From positions 14,305,111 to 14,369,110 of the forward strand of contig CM037836.1 in NCBI GenBank assembly GCA_021234535.1: a stretch of DNA of 64,000 nucleotides, given 5' to 3'. The notes beneath the pieces were generated by a model. It saw only the letters and a list, made by a program, of their open reading frames with translations. It made no database searches and was not told where the DNA came from. Source of the stretch: Stichopus chloronotus. Lineage: Eukaryota > Echinodermata > Holothuroidea > Aspidochirotida > Stichopodidae. This document shows positions 40,086 to 51,900 of the stretch, piece by piece. Position numbers and translations under genes: made by a program. Position 1 is the first letter of the stretch. Each line of letters opens with the position of its first letter.

Positions 40086-40255
40086 GTAGTACTTGAGTCC
40101 GTACTCGTACTCGAATACATTTTTCTGTACTCGTACTCATGGCTTTGGACTCGTACTCGTACTCAAAGGATTTGAAAATCAAATACTCGTACTCATGGTT
40201 TTGTACTCGTACTCATACTGGTACTCTTGGCTTAGTGCTCGCACTCCAAATCAGA
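40086..40255 (+). repeat. Imperfect (TACTCG)n repeat
   Basis: Repeated CTCGTACTCGTACTC units are interrupted by short unique spacers (TGGCTTTGGA, CAAAGGATTTGAAAATCAA). The order spacer-repeat-spacer recurs three or four times. Sequences of this kind often occur in termini of hAT-like elements, but no ends were found. Confidence 0.75.
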
Positions 40256-41694
40256 TCTGGCCATCTGTCGGTTGATGAAGCCCAAACTTTTGTTGTGCGT
40301 GCTTCTCCAAACGAAACGATGGTGGCGCCTCGCTTACATATTCTAGGCACACTCAATATTTTCTTCGTTTCGCCAAGATACCTGAATTTGTATGTACACC
40401 TGTGATTGGCGTGCTCTGTAACTGGCCCGAGAGTGACTCCCGGCGGATCTGGTCACCCCATCTCACGGGTCCCTTAAAATTTATGTTTGCACGATGCCCC
40501 TGAACCAATCCCATATGTATAAATATGTGATGAACTGGAATTTTAAAGATTGTGATAATATTGTCCTTTATTTGCCATGCAGTTGGTCTCCAATAATCAT
40601 TAAGGATGTATAATCATGAAGGAATCCATAAATATATCATCATTTATGAGACTACGTGATATATTTAATCCATTATGAATTGATACACAGGTATACATAT
40701 ATCTAGGGTTTCTAAAGTCTCCATAGGTATACATGTTTTAGACTCACCATGCAGTTGTACCATTTGAAATAAATTCTAGTTTGAACTATTTCTTTAATAG
40801 GTAAATTAATGTGATTTTGATTATATTTGAATTCAGTTCCAATTGAACTAAATCATTATGTACCGTATCTATCGGTGTCCAATTGAGATTTATTATTAAG
40901 GCATCCTTTTCTGTATCCATTTCGCATAGTTATTCATGATTGAACACTTATTTTCTGAGCCAAATTCGGATGGGATACCAAATGTATTTCTAACTTTCCA
41001 AATTGGAGTGATTGTGCCTACAAATGATAGACGAAGGAAATATATATATTACCGTGATAGTTATTCGTATCTAAATTCATTGAAAGTCATACATATCTTG
41101 TTCGGAGTTCCAGGGAATAGTACATACTCCTGACCTTAACCAATGTCTAACGAAATCCTTCTCTTGAGAGATCGTGGAAACAATTCTATTTGGAAACATT
41201 ATCAACCTCTTTCTTGAAACAAGGACAAAACAACAAATTAAAGAAGAGTGCTTTGGTATAGTCAAAAGTACGTTCAATACAAACCTTAGTCATCACTTTT
41301 GCCCAATTAACATAGTATTTATATCAAGACGTTTCGATGTATGAAAAAAATGAGATATCTTTCATTGTAGGCAAAATTATTGAATGTTTGGAATTGATAT
41401 TGTTGCTTAGTTCCAAAATAATGCAGACATAATTAATTTGGTCATAATTAATGTCCTTTTATCTTTATGTGATTTTAATGCTCTAGCTTTAAACAATATT
41501 AAACAAAACTGTTTCTCAAAGTTTTGGTTTGTCTTTAAATTTCTTCCAACCTATACCTCTGGAAGGATTGCTCGAGCAAGTCTGTAACCAGCTTAGACAT
41601 TGAAAAATTTAACCTTTAACATAAGCCTATGTCATACTTTATTCTAGTGCAAACATAAGTAGCTGCATTTGATGCAAAATAGATGTATGATTAG

Positions 41695-42090
41695 TATAAG
41701 GTAGAGTAGACATACAATGTGTAGTAGACGTACAAGGTATGGTAGATACAAGATACAGTATGTAGTAGATGTAAAGTAGATGTAAGAAAGATACAGAAAA
41801 AGTATATGATGCAAGATAGAGGTAGATATATGATTGATAAGATTTGTGATGTATACATTGCAGATGATATGTAGATGCAAGGTAGATATAGGGTAAATTG
41901 AAAGTAATTGTATATAAAATGCATCCTAGATGTATGGTGGACACAAGGTTAAGTTATAGTAGACATGGGGTTGATGTAAGGAAGATGCTCAGACACAGGG
42001 TAGAGGTAGATATATGATATCACAGGTACAAGATAAATGTAAAGTCAGATACAAAGTCGATGTAAAGTAGATAAATTTAGAAGCATATTA
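41695..42090 (+). repeat. Degenerate GTAGATGTAAG/GTAGATACAAG repeat
   Basis: About 400 bases of degenerate 10-12-base units of the type GTAGATGTAA, GTAGATACAA and AGATGCAAGG, almost free of C on the plus strand. The long minus-strand frames here, rich in Tyr, Ile, Leu and Ser, come from the repeat and are not genes. Confidence 0.8.
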
Positions 42091-45022
42091 CGTAGAAGTT
42101 TGGAGGTTGTAAGGTATATACAAGATACGCCCACGCTCACGCCATCTCTCTAAACTGGATTCACAGCCCGCCATCCTTCCCTCTCCAATTTCATCTGCAA
42201 TGGACAAATAAAGATTGCCCCTGCAGAGTCACACAGCTAAACTTGTTATTGTAACAAAAAGTAGTTCAACGTATGACGTCACTTAAAGCAACTTATAACA
42301 ATAACGATGAAAAGTGAAATATATCATTATGTAAATTGCAGCAATGAAGTGTGTCCAACTTTCTACGCTACAAATTGTTTCACATATATTTTCTATATAT
42401 TTTGCATATGCTTCAAACCTATATTCCTAACGATATTAGAGTTTGTTTACATTAGAAGATGGAGCAGCAACCTCCCATGCTATGCGTCTACCCTCCCTCT
42501 GAATATAATAAGCTCAGTGTTGAAAATGTAGTCTTGCCAAAAACAACTGACTAAAGAGATTTAGTTGCCTGAAAGGCATATTTTACTTTAACTGACCTAT
42601 CATGACTTTTAGAGTCACCAGTTTGTCACTAAGGCTGTTCACATTATTTGGCTCATGAGTTACATTCAAGAACGCTGCAATCTTCGTAGGCATTTGCCTA
42701 CAAATACTCAGAATTGTGGTGCGTGGTAAGCAAGTCCAGGCTGTTGAGTGGAAGCCAGTCTTTCGTGGATTTACTCCTCAAAGAAGTGGGGTTTTGGGGG
42801 GAAAGGAGCGCTGTTTCCTGTTGGCCCCTTTCCCAGTCCAGTTTTTTATATCACTCTGGACGGAATAAAAATGCCATTGGATCTCTCAAATAACATTGTA
42901 AAACTGATGACGCTTATCTTTACTACATATGTAGCACAAAACTGAACTGCGATGAGCTATAAAGAGTGGTCTGGTACTGCTGTACATTTGTCAAAAACTG
43001 GTTTTCTGTTTCACCACTGAAATGGAACATGAGAGCAGTGCATGATTCAGTACAAGGACGGCATGTTGTACCCAATGAAAAGCAGTGAAGCAGCACGTAA
43101 ACGATTCTGTGACACCATATTAAACACAATGGCGCTGTATTGAACACCAATTTGGAAACAACAATAATTACTACAATAATTAAGAACGATTTGTTATCCC
43201 TGTTATAAAGATTACCTCTTTAATAATGAGATACAAATCCATGCCACAAAAAGAGAAAAAACGGAGAAACACCCTCAGGTCAGAAGCACAAAGTGTGTCA
43301 CTAAGAGACAACTGTGGTAACTCAATAGTAGTAAACAAATCTAGTAACCATAATAATTATAAATCTGTCATTATACGCTTTACATTTCGTATATTTATTT
43401 GGTATTCTCAAACAAAGGCAACCAAATTCACAAATGTAACAAGAGGAAACTTTTCAAGACATTCTAGAGGCACGTGAATTAAAATTGGCCTCGAAAGTTC
43501 ATGTACCTTAGAAAGAAACAAAAATGGGGAAAACTGAATGCATTTTATTTAATTTCAATGTCGAAACATCGAGCACAGAAGTATCGTTTTATCACCACAC
43601 ATAGTAAGTTCAGGTGGTTGAAAATAATCGTCGATCTCTTCCGTGATTCTTCGTTTATTACTTTTTACACACGACGTGAAAACTGGATCAAGTTATCTCG
43701 TGAACTGATTACAAAATAACGACTGGCACAGAACTCTGGGGTGGGTGTGTTTCTCATGAGTATCCGTTTAATTCTGAGAGCAACCTTGGTGACCGTGAAT
43801 TTGGCTTTATGATTTTCGAGTTTTGAAACGTTCAGTTCTGAAATGTAAACAACTCAATAGCTGCATTGGACTACATCAAAAAATTGGAAACGGTTAGAAG
43901 CCTGAAACTGGCCACAGAAAATGCTTCCGGGACATTTGTGACCCTCCTTAGTCCTGTCAGCTCTAGTTCCTTTATATCTAGACCGTAGTAATGATATCAT
44001 TGCAGTGAGCTAAATATACCCATAGAATTATGAATCAGGAATCCGGTGAATGTTTCCGAACTTCTCGTGAAGGTCCACTATTCAGTTTCAATATCTGTTA
44101 TCCATTGGCTAGATCTTTTGAACAGATGTGCAACGGTAGTGATTGGTGTTATTATTTAAAACACCAATCAAACACCAACAATCAAAGGAATTCCAATTCC
44201 ATTTTCTGTGAAACAATTTTGATTGTTATGAAACTGTGAACAAACGCTGTTTCATCAACAACTGATTTAAATCTGATACACATAACATCGTAATCTTCCA
44301 GTGCAGTTTCCGTCAATCAGCTGATTCCACTCCTGCTCTTCACAGTTCCGGAGATTCCCGTGAATTTTGTTGCTGAAGATCAATCACATCAGTCTTCTTC
44401 GTCTTTGCATATTTTGTATGGGGTCTGAAGAAAAACAAAATTGGCAACAAACATAAAATTTATTTCATTAAAATACTTTTATTGAGCTTTTTTGGCAAAA
44501 TACAGGATACTCATTTCGTTGACCCGTTAACCTTGATTCTGACTGAAGTACGAGACTCAAGATTACATTTAAACACACTGTTTATTCTATAGTTTCCAAC
44601 ATCTAGAGAATGCAACTGTGGAATTATATATCTTTAAACCATATAGCGATGGTAAGTGACACTTGAAACGTGTAAATTACATACCTTTCTTATCTAAAAA
44701 AGGCCTTCTAAATCTTTTCTACTACAGTATGTTCATTCCTATCAGTATTCCTTTGTACGTGTCAAATGTCTTATTCTATCTTCGAGCAATGAATCTCGCC
44801 ATGTACTTGTGAACCCAATCGCACTTTTTGACTTCTTGACTTTTTGCAAGAAATACACTCTTGTCTCAAGTATTATAAAAGAGTCGATTGATTTAATTTC
44901 AATAACTTGATGCCGGAGGTGTTAATGCGGTCAAGTTTTTAAATACGTTGTTATATTATAAAGACTCACCTTAGAGAGTGAATCAGTGGGCTGGGTATAA
45001 ACTTTGGCCTACATCTCTTTAA

Positions 45023-45583
45023 AGGTCTGGTGACATGCTTCCAAAAAAGAGCTTCCTTCATGCAAACGTTACAAAGTAAAACCCTCAGTGAAAATCCGTT
45101 GGAATTTTGTTTATATCTATTACCGTTTTTGAGATATGACTTTTCAAAGTTTGAAGAAAATGCAAAACAGATGACGTGGAGTGTTGCACAGTGTCAGTTT
45201 TTCTTTTGTTAACCCTATATAATTTGCCTCTTAATTACTTAATTACTGAGTTTCATATTGGTGCGTGATATCGATATTTTTGAAGGAGAAAATACATGCT
45301 TCCAAAATAAAACCCTCTGGGAATATAAATTTCTCAAATGGCCTTGAAATAAAGGTTACATAAACAAAGGATTAACATAAGACATATCCTGGGAGTCCCT
45401 CTCCTGACATCACAAATTTGCATATTTAGCCAATGTTTATTCATGACACAGCTGTGAGACACTAATTTGCCTGTAAATTTGTCAATTTTTGACGGATTTT
45501 GACGCAATTTGTGGCTATTTTCAACATTTTGAATGCCTAATGCACCCAATACCTCAAAATGTTATTTTCATATCACCAGACCT
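45023..45583 (+). mobile_element. TTAA-flanked MITE, family 2, copy 2 (best preserved)
   Basis: A 561-bp element with intact TTAA on both sides (45019-45022 and 45584-45587) and inverted ends AGGTCTGGTGACATG and (reverse complement of right end) AGGTCTGGTGATATG. It is full-length similar to 12760-13322. It is non-coding. Confidence 0.8.
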
Positions 45584-45587
45584 TTAA

Positions 45588-48352
45588 ACAACGTGGCTCA
45601 CACATTGTATATGAAAGAGAGTAAGTCTACACTACACACAGTAATACAGATAACATCTGTGGCAATTACTAAGATTACATCTTAGCAAGAATGATATGGT
45701 TGATAAAATGATAATAGAACAGAGAACACCAAGTATCACATGTCCGTCATTCTTTCAAATTCATCGATTAGGCTGTAAAAATGCCATTTCGTAGATGTAA
45801 ATCTATCACTCTTAATGAAAAAGAAATGTTTACTGGTCTGCATATGGCAATTGCTGTTTTTCACATGCACTATATAATCAGGTAATGTGTGAAACCTTTA
45901 AACGTACTATGCAAACGATTTGAAACCGAGCAAAAAGTAATATGCAAGACAGTTATTGAAAGTAGCGTAATATAACAAAACATGTATTTTGCAATTCTGT
46001 GGGTAATTCTGAGTTTTAGTCCTCCAAGGATTGCCATTGTGGATCGAATTTTTGTTGTGATTCTGTGACTTTTACACTTAAGAGAATGAAAAATTCTTGA
46101 AGCCATTTTTGCCTCTATGGCACCAAATCGTGAAGGTGTTTGAAAGAAATAAAAGAATCAAAGAAAAGTTGACTGCTGTCTAATATTTCTGGGTGAAATG
46201 GACGTAACTTGTTTTAAGATGACCTGTACTAGGTCTAGGACCTACCTAGGTCTACCTTGGTACCGGAATGAAGACGGCATAATTACAGTTCTATTGTCGA
46301 ATAGTTCACATAGTTTAATCCAACTGAGGTTAGGCTATCCTATCCTACTGTAATAGAGAAGAGCCAAGTGTTAATGAATATTAGACTAAGCATTGTTCTA
46401 CCGCTGCTCAGTGTTCGAGACAGATACTTCGGATAGTCCAGCTATTGGATGTGTGGGATGCGTCGAGCAAATTCTGCAAAGAGACTGGCCCTTCGCCCAC
46501 TAGTTTTCCTTCACCTTGATTTTTTACGGGAGGGTAAGCAATAAAAGTGATTAACAAACTATCATCATTACCTTTCTGTCTAAATAAGTATGACCTCAGC
46601 CAGGGAGGAATATCAACAATTGAATTCTCGTGTATATGGTACGTATGTATCCCCTCTGTTTAGTTTCAAAGTTCCAATATCGCGTTTTAGTTTATTCATA
46701 AAGAGTAAGCTACCACAGCATCTTGCATAATTATTTTGCCCCACCCCCCCCCCCGAAAAGTTAATGTTTCAATATTTATACTTTTATGGAAAAATACTGC
46801 ATAAAACTAGACATGCTCTTGCTATAGCAGCAAGTGAGATACTAGTTACAGAAAACACTCCAACCGTATGTGTTATGACCTTACACATTGGTTAATTTGC
46901 AATTTAGAATAATTTGGCTATACGTCTCAAAAATGAGGAGAACACAACCAAAGATTTAGAGTCTTGTCTTAATCTTTCCTTGCATTGACAGGTTTGGTGA
47001 ATTAAAGAGTGCTGATCCAATGCGTATTAAGTATCCTAAGTGGGAGTCAAATGTACCCAAAAATCAATTGAAACGATCACAGCATGATTTCAGGTTAATT
47101 GGAGAGTTCCGAAAAAAAATCAGTTTGAAATTGAATTAGGACAAAAGTGATAGTCTTAACGTCTTGGATAAACTAACCTTTGATATTGTAGGCTATTCAT
47201 GGTAGAGAAGTCTTAACTGTAGCTATGATTATCTTGTTACATGGAACTTAGTCAAATATTACATAAAGTTGCATGTTGAACAAGTATTACACTGGACTTT
47301 AGCCAACAATCAAATCACAGATGTCATGTTAATTTTAATCTATTGATACTGAAGACCATTGTTTTATATTTATAATGCTCAAGGAAACAAGTATAATCTA
47401 CTGCCACTAAAATTTACATAGCAAGGTTATAAATAAAAAGAAAATGATAAAACAGTACGTGCAACATACAATTCTGTAATCAACACCTCTGTAGTGGAAA
47501 AGTACCAATATAGTGATCAACATGAATAACACAGATGGAAGATATGAATAAACATGTAAATGAAGTGACTGAAACAGAAAAACAACATAAAAAGAAGGAA
47601 TCTGAAATAGGCTGATTTTCGTGGCTATCCATGTGGATGTAGTTAATATGAAAACATCAACTTACGGCTAACAAGAAAGGCGTCAACTCATTATAATTTA
47701 ATAACGACTTTAATGGAAATTGATTTGTTGAAGTTTGATGAAGGGAGAAAAATTTTTTTTAACTTTTTATTATAGAGAGAAGCGTCTGTAATAAATTGGA
47801 AATATAAGAGCATCTTCTGCTGGAAGATCAGACCTTGCTAGTTGAGTTTGTATCTATTAGACTACAGCAATTATTCGTTTTCTCGTATATTCCTGTTTTG
47901 TTATATTAAGACTATCGTGTAGAGTGAAGACTAAAGATAAAGGACTGTGAGAAAAGTTTTTGTCAGAAAAGAAAATTTGAAAATATCGTAGTGTCATTTG
48001 CCAATGTTGAATGTTGATAGTGACTTTACACTCTTAAAATAAATTATTCAAAACAGCTTTACCTAGATCTATGAGAGTATTCTGTGAGTATCATTTGACT
48101 AACAGAATCCTTTGTCAAAATGATGTTTCATAAAACTAATTAAGGCTGTTTCTTTAATTTATTTTAAGAAATTTATCAATAACACTAACGTAAAAGATGA
48201 TCAACTTTGTTTCCTTTTTTGTTTTCTTTGTTGTAATGTTACTTAACTGCGTGAAACTTACCTACAAAATGCTCTGTGTATACAAACATGTTAAAAAAAA
48301 GTGACATTCATGCAATTTGCTTGCAATTTCAAAATTAACTCCTAGCTACTCT
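45588..48352. other. Intergenic or distal 3' region, nothing recognised
   Basis: AT-rich sequence with one C tract near 46,745. No open frame above 78 codons has any family feature. Confidence 0.6.
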
Positions 48353-48438
48353 TTTATTTTTCAATGTCACTTTCATCTCTATGTTCCTTAACAATTTTTT
48401 TTTTCCGTCACTGTAACTGCCAGGACACATTTTTTATT
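48353..48438 (-). terminator. Candidate poly(A) signals for the SLC5-like gene
   Basis: On the minus strand, AATAAA hexamers occur at 48433-48438 and 48353-48358, 340-430 bases past the stop codon of exon n. That is a reasonable 3'-UTR length. AATAAA is frequent by chance in DNA this AT-rich, so the call is weak. Confidence 0.3.
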
Positions 48439-48780
48439 GCCTTTAGTCTAAACACTTTCTTAATTGCGAAATATACTGTCCTAATTATTTGCACTACTTG
48501 ATTAAATTTAAAATATCCACAGCCAGTGTATTCACTTGAAACATTCTACTCATGTTGCTTTTCAATATGTGCAGCTGGTATGTACTTCTAGCATACACTC
48601 TTTGTCCTCAGTCAATTGGTTAGGCCATAGAATCATGGAATAGGCCTAAACACCGGTAGTCTTCTGTTAAGACGATGGTAGTGTTTTTCGTCTCCCAGTA
48701 GCGTATTGATATATCCCATACAGTTCTAGAAACTCATACATACAGCAGGCCCTCACTACGATACGGGTCACTTTTCACCG

Positions 48781-48946
48781 TTAGCGGACGAAAGCAATTC
48801 GGAGATATAACACCTCCCTGGTTGAAAGTAGAGCAGTACACAGAAGGGGCCGTAGCGCCACCAACAGAGAATGTGGGTGTTGCGGGAATGTGAAACGGAA
48901 GGGGGAAAGATTCACTAAGTCTTGACCAAGACCATAACACGGATTG
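48781..48946 (-). CDS. SLC5-like transporter, probable terminal exon n
   Basis: The acceptor TTGTTGTGTAG is weak in pyrimidines but has TTAC upstream as a possible branch site. Taken in the phase left by exon m, it gives Ser plus 54 residues beginning NPCYGLGQDLVNLSPFRFTF and ending in TAA at 48781-48783. The predicted tail shows no family resemblance that I can see, and SLC5 tails are variable, so the case rests on splice phase only. The alternative is termination just after exon m at 49108. Confidence 0.45.
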
Positions 48947-51900
48947 CTACACAACAACATTGTAAGTACTGATACCCTCACTTCAAAAGCATGCTTCATG
49001 TGCAATATGTAAAAATTGTGACTAAAACACTAAACTACGTTATATATCCTAAATCCTGATAAAAATAGTTACAAATTTGAGAACTGTGATTAAAATTGTA
49101 GAATTTTTACCTCAACCACACAAAAAGCAGCCTTGGATCAACTTCTTTGTGTGTTCCTTTCGGCCATAGTAGCGCAAAGAGCTCACTGAATATCACAGCC
49201 GTTGCCATGGTGACCAGAATAGTAAAAGTACCATACCACATAAAAGATAACTAAGGCAAAATAAAAACCAAATGCTTAAGTTGTTAAATAAGAGTAAAGC
49301 TCAATTATAATGGAAGAGTAAATTAATTAGCAATTAGTGTGGAGCAAGTAGCTTTCGTTTTATGGTATAGCAGGTATGTAGGCGACAATCCGCTGTCGAT
49401 CGTAATTCAATTCAGTTCAATTGGACGATACAATCATTTCCTGATCATTTCTAGAATCATCGATCTTTTTTCCTCTGAAGAATACAAAATAACATAGTTA
49501 AAGCTGATATGTCATCTTGTTATGTGACGTCAGTCTCTTTTTGATAAGTCTCTGCGAACGTCACTAGTTTACGGTCACTCTTCGCTCACAGCGATGAAAA
49601 ACGTTGATAGCTTTGGTAGTGTAATACTATACAGTATCATTCACTGGACACGGCTAAAACAAGAGGTAATCTAGTAGCGTTTGTAAAGGGTTATAAAGAA
49701 GATCACATTTATTGCATAATGAAAATTTTATGTGATACTTCCGGTCAAGACAAATAGTAATTTTTCCACAGGTTTCATGTAATGACCTTTAGACAGGTTT
49801 ATAATCGGAAAGGCTCTGTTTTTCGGTGCCCGGAGTTGGCAATAAATCGAAAATACGATATACTAAAGACTAGATTTAATGTATGGTAAAAACACCAAAT
49901 ACATCTTGTCACAAATTTTGAAATTGATCTGGGTCGGAAATATCAAAATATTCACGTACTTGATTGTTCTTTATTTCATCAAGACTAATCCAATAAAAAA
50001 TACACATTTTAATTAATCAAAAACTGTATTTTTTAAATAATTTAAAATAACCATTAAAATCCTTGTCAACACAAAAAGCACGTATTTCTGATATCCAACT
50101 GTTTAGTTTTCTTTTCAGTTCAGGTAAGTTTTTGTTTTCAATATATCACTTCAGTGTTATAGAGGATAGAGGGGAGAGAGAACTTGTTTCTGCTATGCAT
50201 AAACTGGGTTTGAATTTCACATCAGTATTAGTTATTTAGTTGTTGACGACAGAATAAAGATAAATGAAATTAAGTCACGGCAAATAAGAACTGGATACTA
50301 TTACATGATAATGTTCCATTTTGTCACTTTACAGGTAAAAACATAGGAAAATCGCAATAGCATGGTTCATTTGGAAATAAGAGGTGTTTTAACAAATTTC
50401 AAATTTCACAGCGAAAGATTCCGTCATGGGAAATTTATGGTGCCATATCGAACAATCTAGTTAAAAATGTCTTGTGTTTCTTTAGACTTTCAACTACTTT
50501 TGAAGATATATACATTTTGTCGCAACAATTTTAATTTCAGTCTGCAGTAAACCCAATTTATTTTTCTCACTGCTTTCCGGCATACTTACAGATTAGATAC
50601 GCGCCTCAATATAAAGGAGGGGGCGCTAAAGCAGATGATACGTTACACATTTTATTATCTTAGGGCAACTTTGCCTTTTTGTATCTGCACATATATATGT
50701 TTTTTAACATTTAAGATCCCCGTCAATAGTTGTTGTGCCATTGGCAATGTTCCCTAATGATAAGTTTGTTGATCAGTTTCATGTTACATTTTTACGCATG
50801 AGTTTTGAGAGAATGTTGAAATTAAATGGCATGAGCATTATAACATTTACTACACTTTGACATAAATCTAACAAAGAGTGAAAGGTCAAGTTGCCGCATA
50901 TGGTTGCAAAGGTCTCGACATTCACATCACAAAAAAATTTTCACAAACAAAAATGATATAACCCAACCTCTAATATTCACATTTTTTGTATATATACATT
51001 TTTAGTCTCCTCAACATTGTCTTATAATGCTCTTCTTCATGCTCTTCTTGGCTAACTCATTCGTAGAAAAGGGCGCTAAATTCACACCTTTGTAACCCGC
51101 CGTCCTTAGTTGGTCGTATATACCGTAGCATAACTTCCGTTAGACTACGAGTTCCTTGTGAAATCGTAATACGACATTTTGATTTGCACGTCAATGTTAA
51201 ACATATGAATGTTAACCTGGGGGCATGGTTGTGAACTGCTTGTATTACACACAATCTGAAGTTTGGTACACTTACAATAAAAGTTCATGAAACTTTGAAT
51301 CCGTGTCACAATTTCAGAACTGGGTGGTTACATCGTCGGTCGGGTTACCCGAGATGTAAAGATTGTAGATATTATTAACATAGGGATTGACTATGAGAAA
51401 AACTTGAACAGTCTGAGGACGATTGTTTGTCACATGAGTTCAGTGTGTTTAGAAACCCCCAAGAAAAGAATGCATATAATTTTGAAGCAGGCATTGCTAC
51501 CACCTTACCTGGTACAGTATAAAAGCATCTTCCCCTTTACCCTGAAGCCTCGACCCTACCGTTATCCAGACTCCCGTGATCACTCCTGTAATTCCACCGA
51601 GCAGCACGCCCCTGTCAGGAAGGACCATGTATCATCAGAATGTGTTTCATATGATTGAAAATACTTTGCAAATATATTTTCCTAGATGAGAAATCATCAT
51701 GCAAGACAGAGATGCAAGAAAGAGAGACTCATGAAGTAATACGTTTTTAAAATTCCGTCTATACACTCACAAAACGTAACGGTAAAATAAGAACTCCATA
51801 ACTTTTAGGTAAAATTTCACACTCGGTTAATGTAAGTCTTACATTGTGTATATAACAATTTTACTAAAATGCAGTAAAATTTACCAACATTATGTAGAAT

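Larger units (their letters stand above)
37794..45018. other. Intergenic; homopolymer tracts and low-complexity repeats only
   Basis: A C tract near 38,815-38,832 and a G tract near 39,500-39,514 stand out, along with the two low-complexity repeats listed separately. No exon-like open frame with splice sites was found. Confidence 0.6.

Noticed and set aside
41639..41944. Overlapping Tyr/Ile/Leu-rich minus-strand frames
   Set aside because: They are translations of a degenerate GTAGATGTAAG repeat.
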